From the NCBI GenBank assembly GCA_017937485.1, contig JAGBDN010000001.1:62001-126000 (forward strand): 64,000 nucleotides of DNA, in the 5' to 3' direction. Positions within the stretch are counted from its first letter, which is position 1; each line of letters opens with the position of its first letter. This document shows positions 52,259-62,700 of the stretch, one piece after another. The notes beneath the pieces are model-generated. The model saw only the letters and a list, made by a program, of their open reading frames with translations. It was not told the DNA's origin and searched no databases. Source of the stretch: Thermoguttaceae bacterium. GTDB lineage: Bacteria > Planctomycetota > Planctomycetia > Pirellulales > Thermoguttaceae. Both the position numbers and the translations under genes were made by a program.

Positions 52259-53209
52259 TCAAACGACGCGGCGTTTCGACGGCGGCGGCAGAAGCGACGC
52301 GCCGTTTTCATCGACGACGCGGAGCTGGATTGACTCCGAGTCGTCGGTCGCTTCCGTTTTATCGTTTTTTTCCGCTTTATCGGCTTCGCGAGCGGCGCCG
52401 CGCGCTTCGCCGACGGTCGGGAGAACGGCGCGTTCGGCGGTGATTCCGCGAGTCGTCGTCGCGAGGAAGCGAGCCATTTCGAGCCCGACGCCCTCGGTGT
52501 GTTCGCGTTCGATCTTTTCGACGATTTCGCGCCAGTTGAGCCCGCTCTTGTAAACGACGCGGTAAATCGCCTTCAATTTGCGAATATCCGCGGTCGAGAA
52601 ACCGGCGCGACGCAAACCGACCGAGTTCAGCCCGACGACTTGGCTCGAAAGCCCGTCGACCGTAACGAACGGCGGCACGTCGCGAACCAAGTGCGCTTGA
52701 CCGCCGACCATCGCGTAGGCGCCGATGCGGACGAACTGGTGCGCGCCCGCCGCTCCGGAAACGAACGCGCGGCGCCCGACCGAAACGTGCCCGGCCAACA
52801 TCGCGTTGTTCGCCATAATGACTTCGTCGGCGACGCGGCAGTCGTGCGCGATGTGAACGTTCGCCATCAACATGCAGTCGTTCCCGACGACGGTCGAATC
52901 TTCGACGCGCATCGAGCGGTGAATCGTAACGTTTTCGCGAATAACGCAACCGTCGCCGATAATAACGCCGCCGCAATCTTCTTCGCTCAAACCGACGCAT
53001 TGCGGAAGACCGCCGATCGTCGTTCCTTCGAAGATATGATTGTTTTTACCGATAACGACGCCTTTTTTGATCGAAACGCGCGCTTCCAAAATGCAGCCGT
53101 CGCCGATCGTCGCGCCGTCTTCGACGACGCAAAACGGGCCGATTTGAACGTCTCGGCCGATTTTCGCGTTCGGCCCGACGCACGATTGCGGGTGAATTTG
53201 CACTTCCAT
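52259..53209 (-). CDS. lpxA: UDP-N-acetylglucosamine O-acyltransferase
   Basis: The protein has 316 residues, about 50 more than E. coli LpxA. The N-terminal 190 residues are left-handed beta-helix hexapeptides (IHPQSCVGPNAKIGRDVQIG). NVHIAHDC (117-124) holds His122, matching the catalytic His125 of E. coli, and AGAHQFVRIG follows. The C-terminal helical part is present, then a charged tail (EKNDKTEATDDSES). It transfers a 3-hydroxyacyl chain from ACP to UDP-GlcNAc, the first step of lipid A. The rest of the lpx set is not adjacent. It agrees with kdsD in indicating a lipopolysaccharide-type outer membrane. Confidence 0.95.
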   Translation of the reverse strand: MEVQIHPQSCVGPNAKIGRDVQIGPFCVVEDGATIGDGCILEARVSIKKGVVIGKNNHIFEGTTIGGLPQCVGLSEEDCGGVIIGDGCVIRENVTIHRSMRVEDSTVVGNDCMLMANVHIAHDCRVADEVIMANNAMLAGHVSVGRRAFVSGAAGAHQFVRIGAYAMVGGQAHLVRDVPPFVTVDGLSSQVVGLNSVGLRRAGFSTADIRKLKAIYRVVYKSGLNWREIVEKIEREHTEGVGLEMARFLATTTRGITAERAVLPTVGEARGAAREADKAEKNDKTEATDDSESIQLRVVDENGASLLPPPSKRRVV

Positions 53210-53813
53210 TTGCCTTTTTTCTCGAGGAGATTGAGGGGCGCGCGACGATCGGCGGCTCTTCGTTATTCTTGCGGAACCGAGCGAGAACGGCGTCGCGCCG
53301 TTTGTCTCCCGCGCGTCGAACGGCGTCGCGGGTCGACCGCGTCCTTCGCGGCGACGGCTTCATCATAACGAATCGTTTTAAAAATGGAAACCCCGATTTT
53401 TCGAAAAAACGCGATTTTTTAAACTTTTCGCCGGCGCGAAGTCAACGTCGCGATAAATAGGGACGGCTGGGCGGAATTTATCGGCGGGGCAATTTGCGAG
53501 ACAAGGCGGACGCGGAGAATTTGGCGAAAGCGGCTAAGCGGCGGTCGACGGCGCAAGATTTAAAAAAGAGGAATATTCGGGAAGGAATTTGATAAACGCG
53601 CCGTTATAATCGTTAAAATAGTCGGAACCGCCTTGGAAAAACGAGAAGGTCGCGGGTTTGACGCGCTTTTTCTCGATTTAGCGGCGTTTCAAGACCGATG
53701 CAATCGAAGACGTTTCTTATTATGAGAACGTCGGGCGTCGCGCTTGGAGTCAATTGGCGAGCGTCGCGGCGCGCCGGTGAAACGCGAACGGTGGTCGTTT
53801 TGAGTTTGGTGAA
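53210..53813. other. 604-bp divergent intergenic region
   Basis: It separates divergent lpxA (minus) and the secreted protein at 53814 (plus). A TATAAT at 53605-53610 could be the -10 for the plus gene, without a good -35 at 17 bp. I found no convincing lpxA promoter, tRNA, repeat or coding frame; a long frame on the minus strand (53613..55172) is antisense to the next gene. Confidence 0.6.
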
Positions 53814-55916
53814 ATGAAAAAAGAATGGTTTTTGGCGTTGGTTTGTCTTTTGGGGAGCGTCGGCGGATACGTCGCGCCGCGTTCCGTCGCCGCCGACGCC
53901 GAAGCGGTCGCGTCGACGCGCGTCGAATCGCTGATTATTGAAATCAAAAAATTGTGCGAAGACGCGAAAAAAGATTATTCGCCTCGATACGACCGCGCGG
54001 TCGCCGACGCGAGAAGCGCGGCGCGCGAGAAAATCGTCGCGTTGGAAGAATACGCGAAGAAAAATCCTAAGGATTGCCAAACGGCGCGCTTTCTGGACGA
54101 ATTGCGTCGACGCGGATTGACGGGAGAAGCCGTCGCGCCGCAAGATTTCCGAACCGGCGTCGATTGGGCGAATCGCTTTATCTCGACTTGTTCGGTTCCC
54201 AACGAAGTTTCGGCGATCGGCCTCGCGGTCGCGTTGCAAGATTACGCCGAAGCGAGCGCGCGGACGCCGGAAACGCTCTCGAAAGAAGACGCGGAACTCT
54301 TTGAAGAAGAACGCGTTTATTTCGGCGAAATTTGCGACTACTTCGCCGATTATTTGCAAACGTATTTGCGCGAAAACGACTTGGAAGCGCTCGACGCGGT
54401 TGCGTTCGCGTTGGCCGAACTCGATTATTATCAACCGGAATCCCCGGTCGTCGCGAAAATTGTCGAAAAGACGCGCTCGTATTTTAAAGAGCCGAATTTT
54501 TATCTGGAAATCGACGAACCGACCCTCGCTTCTTTCGCCGGTCGCCCGATCGACGAACAGTTCGTCGTTTGCGAAAATATTCGCGGAACCCAAGCGAAGG
54601 GCTCCGGGCGCTTGACCGGCGATATGACCGTCAAACTGCGCAAAAACGACGATAAAGCGGAGTTGTGCCTCGCTCTTTCCGCTTCCGTCGCGACCAGCAC
54701 GGTCGGCTCTTCCCGGGGCGTGCGTATCGACGCCGATAATTTTGGCCGCGTTTGCGCCGAGAAGACGGTTTTCTGGGGAGAAGGCGGCTTGGAAACGACG
54801 CCGAGCGTCGCTCGCGGAACGATGAAAACGCGCGTCAACGGCGTCGATTCGGAACGAATTATGCCGTTGGGCGGGCTCGTGGTGCAAAAAAAGGTCGCGA
54901 AGGAAGTTCCGAAAGCGGAGCAAGAATCGGCGGCGCGTATGAGCGCTCGCGTCGCGGCGCAACTCGACGAAGAAGCGAATCGGCAAATCGTCGAATTTAA
55001 CAAACGCTGGGCGCGCACTCGCAACGTCGCGTCGCCGGAGAAGCGCGCCGTTCGAGACGTCGCGTCGCGAACCGACGAAGAACGGCTCTATTTTTCCTGC
55101 TTGGTGGGACGCGAAAGTCAGTTGGCGTCGCCGAACGCCGCGCTCGCCGCTTGGCTTCGCGTCGTGGATCAACGCAAGCGCGCCGCGGAAGAGACGGCGT
55201 TAAGCTCCGACGAAGAGCCGCGACCGGCGACCGTCGCGAAGCGGTATTCGAGTTCCGCCGAGCGCGAACGCGTCGCGGAAAACGTTCGCGGTTCCGTCGC
55301 GTTCCGAGCGCATCAAAGCGCGCCGAACAACGTCGCGTTCGTCGCGTTGGCCGGCTTGGCGTTTAACGGCGGCGATATGGGCGAAGCTCTTTTGGCGCGT
55401 TTTCCGGGCGTCGACCCCAACGACGCGAACGAATTTTTAGGGCGTTATCAAGCGAATAAAAAAGCGGAAGGAGAAACGCGCGACGCGGCCGACGAAAATT
55501 TGGTCTATCAGTTTGCGCAAGATCGTCCTTTCTCCGTAAGATTCGCCGACGATAAAATCATCACTCGACTTTGTTTCGACTCGTTTGAGCGCGACGGACG
55601 CGTGTGGCGCGGTTTGGAGATTCGTTTTGTTTATTGCGTCGAGCAAGAAAACGGACGTTTTTCTTTCCGTCGCGAGTCGATCGACGCGATTCCGGTCGGG
55701 CTCGACGAATCGGCTCCGATTCCGGCGCGTTTTCAAGCCTTCCGAAGCCTCGTTTTGAAATTGCTCGACGACGTCGTTCTCGACCGATACGTCGTCGACG
55801 AACTGCCGATCGTCGACTGGGGAACGGGCGAAACGCTCGGTTATTTGAAGCCGATTTCGATGCGCGCGAAAGACGGTTGGTTTGAAACGGAATTTTCGTT
55901 TCGAGAAAAAGATTAA
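53814..55916 (+). CDS. Secreted protein of unknown function
   Basis: The protein has 700 residues. A signal peptide (MKKEWFLALVCLLGSVGGYV, cut near SVAADA) precedes a charged alpha-helical region (about 30-240: LIIEIKKLCEDAKKDYSPRYD, ARTPETLSKEDAELFEEE), a beta-rich part (about 245-370, with EIDEPTLASFAGRPID and GSGRLTGDMTVKLR) and a mixed C-terminus. I recognise no catalytic motif. The layout resembles exported planctomycete hypotheticals that carry a helical N-terminus and a beta-sandwich. The ATG has only a weak Shine-Dalgarno (TTTGGTG). It has a strong terminator and is probably a single-gene unit. Confidence 0.75.
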   Translation: MKKEWFLALVCLLGSVGGYVAPRSVAADAEAVASTRVESLIIEIKKLCEDAKKDYSPRYDRAVADARSAAREKIVALEEYAKKNPKDCQTARFLDELRRRGLTGEAVAPQDFRTGVDWANRFISTCSVPNEVSAIGLAVALQDYAEASARTPETLSKEDAELFEEERVYFGEICDYFADYLQTYLRENDLEALDAVAFALAELDYYQPESPVVAKIVEKTRSYFKEPNFYLEIDEPTLASFAGRPIDEQFVVCENIRGTQAKGSGRLTGDMTVKLRKNDDKAELCLALSASVATSTVGSSRGVRIDADNFGRVCAEKTVFWGEGGLETTPSVARGTMKTRVNGVDSERIMPLGGLVVQKKVAKEVPKAEQESAARMSARVAAQLDEEANRQIVEFNKRWARTRNVASPEKRAVRDVASRTDEERLYFSCLVGRESQLASPNAALAAWLRVVDQRKRAAEETALSSDEEPRPATVAKRYSSSAERERVAENVRGSVAFRAHQSAPNNVAFVALAGLAFNGGDMGEALLARFPGVDPNDANEFLGRYQANKKAEGETRDAADENLVYQFAQDRPFSVRFADDKIITRLCFDSFERDGRVWRGLEIRFVYCVEQENGRFSFRRESIDAIPVGLDESAPIPARFQAFRSLVLKLLDDVVLDRYVVDELPIVDWGTGETLGYLKPISMRAKDGWFETEFSFREKD

Positions 55917-55954
55917 GCGCTGAAAATTGTTTTTGGCGTTTCATAAATAAAAAA

Positions 55955-55999
55955 CGAACGGTCGTCGTCTTTTTCAGACGACGACCGTTCGCTTTTTTT
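55955..55999 (+). terminator. Strong intrinsic terminator
   Basis: A 16-bp perfect stem (55955-55970 with 55976-55991) with a 5-base loop, then a 7-base T-run at 55993-55999. It lies 39 bp after the stop at 55916. Confidence 0.92.
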
Positions 56000-56737
56000 G
56001 TAGCAAAAAGTCGCCGGAAGATCGGCCCGACGAAAGGCGTTTTTAAGGCTGTTTTATTTTGTCTATTTTAGCCTGTTTCTCTGTTTTGTTTGTCTTGCGT
56101 TATCGCTCTTTTTTTGACAATCCGATTAAGCCTTTTGAAGGAGATAATTGGAATTCTATATTCGACAAAAGAAGAGGAAAAGTTGTGAAAATTTTTGAAA
56201 AAAGCGTCTTTTTGGTTGTAAAATTTGACAATTTCGGGTAAACTAGTGTAGAGTCCGGAATATCCGTTTTTATTTTGGGAACTGTAAAGAGACGCGGATT
56301 AGGTAAACTGGAGTGAAAAAACGGCGCGAAACGAAGAAGACGTTTGCGCGTCGCCGCTCGGTTTATCGAACGTCGGCCGACTTCCGCGTCGATAACGACT
56401 AAGAAGCTCGTTTTGCGAGATTCCCAAATAATAAGCGACATTCGCGTTTTTCCGTTGAGCGTCTTTCCGAACCGCGGTTGGATTCCCCTTGAGTCGTCCG
56501 ACGACGAGGGGCCTTTCCGAGCGGCGACGAGCGAGACGGCTGGTTCGCCGATTTAGCGGCCCGCCTCTTGACGCGTCAGGGGGCGGTTCGCGCGAAAAGG
56601 CTTCGCGACGTCGGATTCGGACGCGACGGAAAATTAAGGAAGACGTTCGGAAGTTTTGCGCTTGTCCGTCCGCGAAACGACCGAAAAGCGTCCCTGCGCG
56701 ACGCGTAAACGTTATATACATTGTCCAGGAGAAGAAG
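56000..56737. other. 738-bp AT-rich intergenic region before the giant gene
   Basis: The first 290 bases are much more AT-rich than the surroundings. TTGACA at 56225-56230 with TGTAGA 17 bp later is the only promoter-like pair. It would give a leader of about 480 nt before the ATG at 56738. Small open frames on both strands here have no recognisable product. No tRNA or known riboswitch is visible. Confidence 0.5.
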
Positions 56738-59700
56738 ATGCGTTTATTCAATCGATTGAGCGACGAATCGCGGTCGAACGGCAACCAAGAAAAGAAAGTC
56801 TTTCGCGGGCGAAAAAGCGACGAGGGGAAACGCCGCGAAGGCGTCGCGGGGTCGCTGAGTCCTCGCAAACTTGGGATGGAAAACTTGGAAGAGCGTCAGC
56901 TCCTGTCGGTCAATCCGATCGGGAACTCCGAATACGACGATATTCGCAACGCTTACGCCGATCTTGAACTTCCGAGTTCGCTGTCGCAAATCAACGTGAT
57001 CGAGTTGACCGACCTGAACGCCGCCGCGTTGCAAAACGCCGTCGATTTGGCCGCGCGCACGACCGCCGACGATTTGATTCTTCTCCGGACGACCGCCGAC
57101 GATTACGTCGTCGACCTCGAATCGACCGCGATCAACGTTAATATCGACTCCGAAAAATACGGCTCGCTGACGATCGTCGGAACCGGCGAGCAAGCGCTGA
57201 CGATCGAAACGGTCGACACGAACGCTTTCACCGTCCTGAACGGCGACGTCAAACTCGGCGGCGCGGTTCTCTACAACTACTCGACGAACTACGCCGGTCA
57301 AGCGATCGTCGAATCGCCGGACGCGAACGTTAAGCTCGCCTCGTCGCTCGTGATGATCGACCAAGCGACGACGCTCGACGAAAACGGCGTCGCGAAAACG
57401 TCGTACCTCGTCGACTCCGCGATGACCGAAGCGGACGCGGAAGAATACGGCGTCTCGAACGCTACCGCAGTCAGCGAACTGCGCGTCGAAACGGTAACCG
57501 GCGACTACAACCAAGTTCGCAACCGCGTTCACGCGACGCTTCGCGAACAATACCACTATTTCGGCTACAATCCGGCGAAACAATACGCGCCGGGCGTGAA
57601 CGACGGCGTTATTTATGACGCCGCGTCAAACGGAGCCGCCGGTTGGGTCGGCACCGTCGCGAACATGATGGCGTATACCGGTTGGGCGCAAGAAGCCGGG
57701 TTTTCCACGACGATGACGCAACCGGACGGAACCGTCCGTTACTTCGAATCGATCGAAGACGCGGTCGCCGAATACCTCCGCTCGGGTTATCTCGACGCCG
57801 GCGGTTCCTTCACCTGCGCGCAAGTCCTCGACTATCTTTTCGACGGCGACGACGAAAACTGCATGGGCTCGAACCTCTCGGGCAACACGAACCAAGTCGA
57901 GGGCGGCGGCCTCTTTATGGATATCGACTTCACGAAGGTCGGCGGTTACGTTCCGTCGAGCGACGCGATGATCGACGATATGCTTCGCGCTCTTCGCGAA
58001 GGACACGCCGTTACCGCCGAAATTGTTACGACTCGTTCCGACAACGGACGCCAAGTTCGCGAATACGTCTCCGTTTGGGGGTACTACTATAATCCGAACA
58101 CGCGTCAAGACAACGGTTCGGCGGACTACGTCGGTCTTATTTGCTCGAACCCGACGAAAACGACCGTTCAGTACGAAGTTACGGACAACCACTACGAACA
58201 CCCGAACTACCAGGATCCGATCACGAACACGTTGACGCACTACCGCGACGAAAGCGGCGAGAGCGAAAAGAACACGTACAACACGTACTTGCTCGAACGT
58301 TCCGGTTCGGCGTGGCGTTTGGCGGTCGCGCCGTACACCTATCTGAACGATCAAGGCGCGGTTCAAGGCGCTCGCACGCTGCCGGAAGGTTTCTCGTATT
58401 ACGGCGGTTACGAAAACAGCCGAAACAATACTTTCACGTCGGAAATCGTCGGCTTCTCTTGGTTGCAACAGTATACCGCGAAAATGCACGAGGCGCCGAT
58501 TACCGAAGCCGAGACCCTTTCGCTCGAAAGTATGCCGGGCAACACCGAAAACGTTATCTACCTGCACTTCGCGGGCGCGGACGGAACCGGTTGGGACGGC
58601 CTCGCGCACCCGGCGCTCGACCTCGACGGTTCGGCGGGTTACGGCGTTTCCGAACTGAAATTCATTCAAGAAGTTTGGGCTCGCGTCGCGGAAGACTACG
58701 CGCCGTTCAACGTCAACGTTACGACCGACCCGAACGTTTGGGCGAACGCGACGAACGGCGTTCGTTGCGTTGTCGGCGGTTACAGCCCGTCGGCGGGCGG
58801 TCTTTCCTACGTCGGTTGCTTCGGAACGAGCAAGCAAGACAACTACGTCTATCCGCTCTCGCTCGGTCTCTCGGCGAAAAACGTCGCGGAAGCGGCGGCG
58901 CACGAAATCGGCCACGCGATGGGGCTGAGCCACGACGGTTACGAACACAACGAATACTACGGCGGAAACGGAACGTGGGCCCCGATTATGGGTACCGGGT
59001 ACGGCGCGACGATCACCCAATGGAGCGACGGTTCCTACGTCAACGCCACGAACCGCGAAGACGACGTCGCCATTATCGCGTCGAAAGTCGGTTATCGTAA
59101 CGACGATTTCGGCGACACGATCGATATGGCGGAGAAACTCGACGAACACTACGTCCCGATCGACATTAATACCTACGACCCGACCGCCGGGACGTATGTG
59201 ATCGACGGCGTTATCGAAAACCGCGACGACTACGATATGTTCTCGTTCGTTTCGCACGGCGGAACCTACGTCGTCGACGTCGCCGGCGCCGGGGCCGACC
59301 ACCGCTTCATCGACGGCGACTTTAGCTGGAATTACATCCGCCACGGAGACGTTGAAAACGCCGTTTTCGCCGGTAAATATTACGCTTCGACCTACGACTA
59401 CGCGAACTTGAACGTCAAGGTCGAACTCCTCGACGAGAACGGCGAAATCGTTCTTCTCGATATGGACGGCAAGATTCAAAAGCTCGGCTACGGCGAATCG
59501 ATCGTTCTGTCGGACGACTACTATTATTACGTCGTCGACCAATTCGGCAAAAAGGTCTACAACGCCGACGGTTCCCTCAAAGAAGGGTACCAAGCGGTCG
59601 ACGATTCCACCTACACGACCTTCTCGCACTTCGTTACGCCGGAACTCGAAGCGGGCAAGACGTATTACATTAGCGTTACCGGCGTCGGGCAAGGGAACGA

Positions 59701-62700
59701 CGCGACGAACGGTTATTCCGACTACGGCTCCTTGGGGCAATACACCCTGTCGATGCACGAAAGTTACGAAAACTTCTATATCGACGCGGAAAAAATGGAC
59801 GTCGAGTCGCTCGAATACGCGACCGGCGTCGACAACGTCTTGAACTGGCAAGAAGCGTTCGTTTACAGCGGTCGTCGCCTTGAAGACGGTTCGCGCCACT
59901 TGGGGAACACGCTGACCTTCGACGCGTCCCTCTCCGGTCAAACGCTCGACCTGCGCGAAACGCTCCGCTTCACTTTCTCGCGTCCGCTCGTCGACCAACC
60001 GTTCAGCGAAAAACGCTTCGTTCTCGACGCGACCGCCGCTTGGGACGCTGAAAACGACCGTCCGGGCATTACGATCGACGCGAACGAAAAATTCCGCGTT
60101 ATGTACGTCGACAACACGACCGTCGAACTTTACGGCTTCACCTTCACCGGCGGCGTCGCGGAAACGACGAACGTTATTTACCTCTATTTCGGCGGGATCG
60201 ACGGCCCGGGCTGGAGCGGCGAAGCGCACCCGGCTTACGACCTCGACGGCGACCCGACTTCCTTCAACGACGCCGAACTCGAAGCGATCAACGAAATTTA
60301 CCTCCGCGTCGCCGAAGACTACGCGCCGTTTAACGTTACCGTTACGACCGACCAAGACGTCTTCAACGCCGCCACGAACGCGATTCGCGTCGTCGTCGGC
60401 GGAACCGGCAACAATCGCGGCGGCGTCGCCTACTTGAACTCGTTCGGCACGCAAAAACAAGACTGCTACGTCTTCCCGAACTCCCTCGGTTCGCCGAAGT
60501 CGATCGCCGAAGCGATTTCGCACGAAGTCGGGCACACCCTCAACCTCTCGCACGACGGCAAAGGCGGCGACGAATATTACGGCGGAACGAACGGTTGGGC
60601 GCCGATTATGGGCGCCGGCTACTACCAAGCGTTGACCCAATGGAGCAAGGGCGAATACCAAGGCGCGACGCAAACGCAAGACGACCTCGCGTACATCGCC
60701 GCCCGCCTCGGTTACAAAGCCGACGATTACTCCGACAAACGCGCCAACGCCGCCGCGCTTCGCGAATCGTACATTCGTCCCGGCAACTTCGTCGCGGACG
60801 GCTTGATCGAACGCACCGGCGACGTCGATATGTTCTCGTTCGTCGCGACCGATTCGACGTATGTGATCGACGTCGTCGGTTCCGGCGCCGATTACGATCG
60901 CGCCAACGCCGCCGGTTACGCCGCGAGCCTCGGTTACACGAACCTCGACCTCCGCGTCGAACTTTACGACGACGCCGGGAAACTCCTTTATACCTGCGAC
61001 CCGACCGACTCGCTCTTCGCGCACTTCGAAGCGACCGGCTTGATCGCGGGCGACTCCTACTTCGTTCGCGTTACGACGACCGGACGCGGCAACCCCGCGA
61101 CCGACGGTTACTCGAATTACGGCGCGATCGGCCAATACTACGTTACGGTTTCCGCCGGAACGCTCGCCGATTTCGTCGGCGAAGAACGCTATACGTCCGT
61201 CGCGACGCGCAACGCCGTCAACGAAGGCGCGATCAACGCCACTAAAGAAAAGGGCGAAACCTACGGCAAAAACGGCCAAACGAACAACGGCGGCGGTATC
61301 TACAACAACTACGGTTGGCTCACCATCGGCGACAGCGTGATCGCCGGGAACCGCGCGTTGAAAGCGGGCGGCGGTATTTACAACTCCGGCGGCGAATACG
61401 AAGACAACGCGCAACACGACGGTTGGCTCTACTTGGTCAACACGTCGATCGTCGGCAATATCGTTACGGAAGAAAACTCCGTCGGCGGCGGTCTCTACAA
61501 CGAGTCGGGCGCCGTCGCGACGCTGGTGAACGTTACGGTCGCCGGGAACACGGCGGACTACTCCGGCGGCGGTATTCAAAACGCCGGTCGCGTCAACCTT
61601 TACAACACGATCGTCGCGGAAAACGAAGCGTCCTACGGCGCCGACGTTTACACGCAGTCGGGTAAGACGACGCGCGCCGAAAACTCGATTATCGGCGACG
61701 AATCCCGCAACTCGAACTACACCGCGTACAAAAACGGGACGAACTCGACGAACGTCGGCGGCACCTCCTTCATCGGAACGTCGCGCGGTTCGAGCGTTTC
61801 CTCGCCGGTTACGACCTACGATCCGAAGTTCGTCAGCTACCGCGGTTACGACGCCGCCGATTGGTCGAGCGAACTTTGGAAGTCTTGGAACCTCCGTCTC
61901 CAAGGCGACTCCCTCGCCGTCGATCTCGGTAATTCCGCGAACTTGACGAACGATCTCGACTTCGGAAACGGCGTTTCGAACGGTTACAATCGCTGGGGCC
62001 AAGACCGCTACTTCTTCACCGCGGATTACCAAGACGACCTCGCCGGACAACCGCGCTTTGAAGGCGATTCCGTCGACGCGGGCGCTTACGAAGTTCTCGG
62101 CAAAGCCGACTTGACGGAATTCGTTCCGAGCGCCGCCGGTTCCGACGTCGTCAACGACTGGGAAAGCTCCATCGTGATTTCGCGCGCCGAAGACGACCAA
62201 ACCGGTTCCATCGCGCCGTTCCTCGCCGACGAAAACCTCTTCCTGAACCTGTCGTTCATCAACCAAGGCGCCGCGATCGCGGATTCCTTCGAAACGACGG
62301 TTTATATGTGGAAGTACGACCCGAAAACCTCGACGAAACAACAAATGTTCGCCGACTCGAAGATCGGGAACAACGAACTCGCGCTCCTGAACGTGAAAGT
62401 CGACTTCGCCGAAGGCGTTTCGATGCCGGGCGGCGACGGTTCCTCGGTCGCGACGATCACGCTCACGAACCTCGCGACCGGCGACGTCCAAACGGTCGAA
62501 TACGACGGCGCGAACAGCTTTATCGCGTTGACGAACGTCGCGCTCGGTTCGATCGAAGACATTATTAACGGTTTCGTCGCCAACGGCGCGCTCGAAGCGC
62601 AAAACGAAGAAGGTTACTACGTCTTCGGTTACCAACTCGACTCCGGCGCCGCGCTCGACGAGTACTCCGAAACGAACAACTTCTACCTGACTTCGTCTTA

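Noticed and set aside
53613-55172. 519-codon minus-strand frame
   Set aside because: Antisense to the secreted protein at 53814, which has a signal peptide and terminator; the minus product is Arg/Phe-rich and featureless.
56059-56241. 60-codon frame in the AT-rich gap before the giant gene
   Set aside because: No ribosome-binding site and no recognisable features; AT-rich non-coding sequence explains it.
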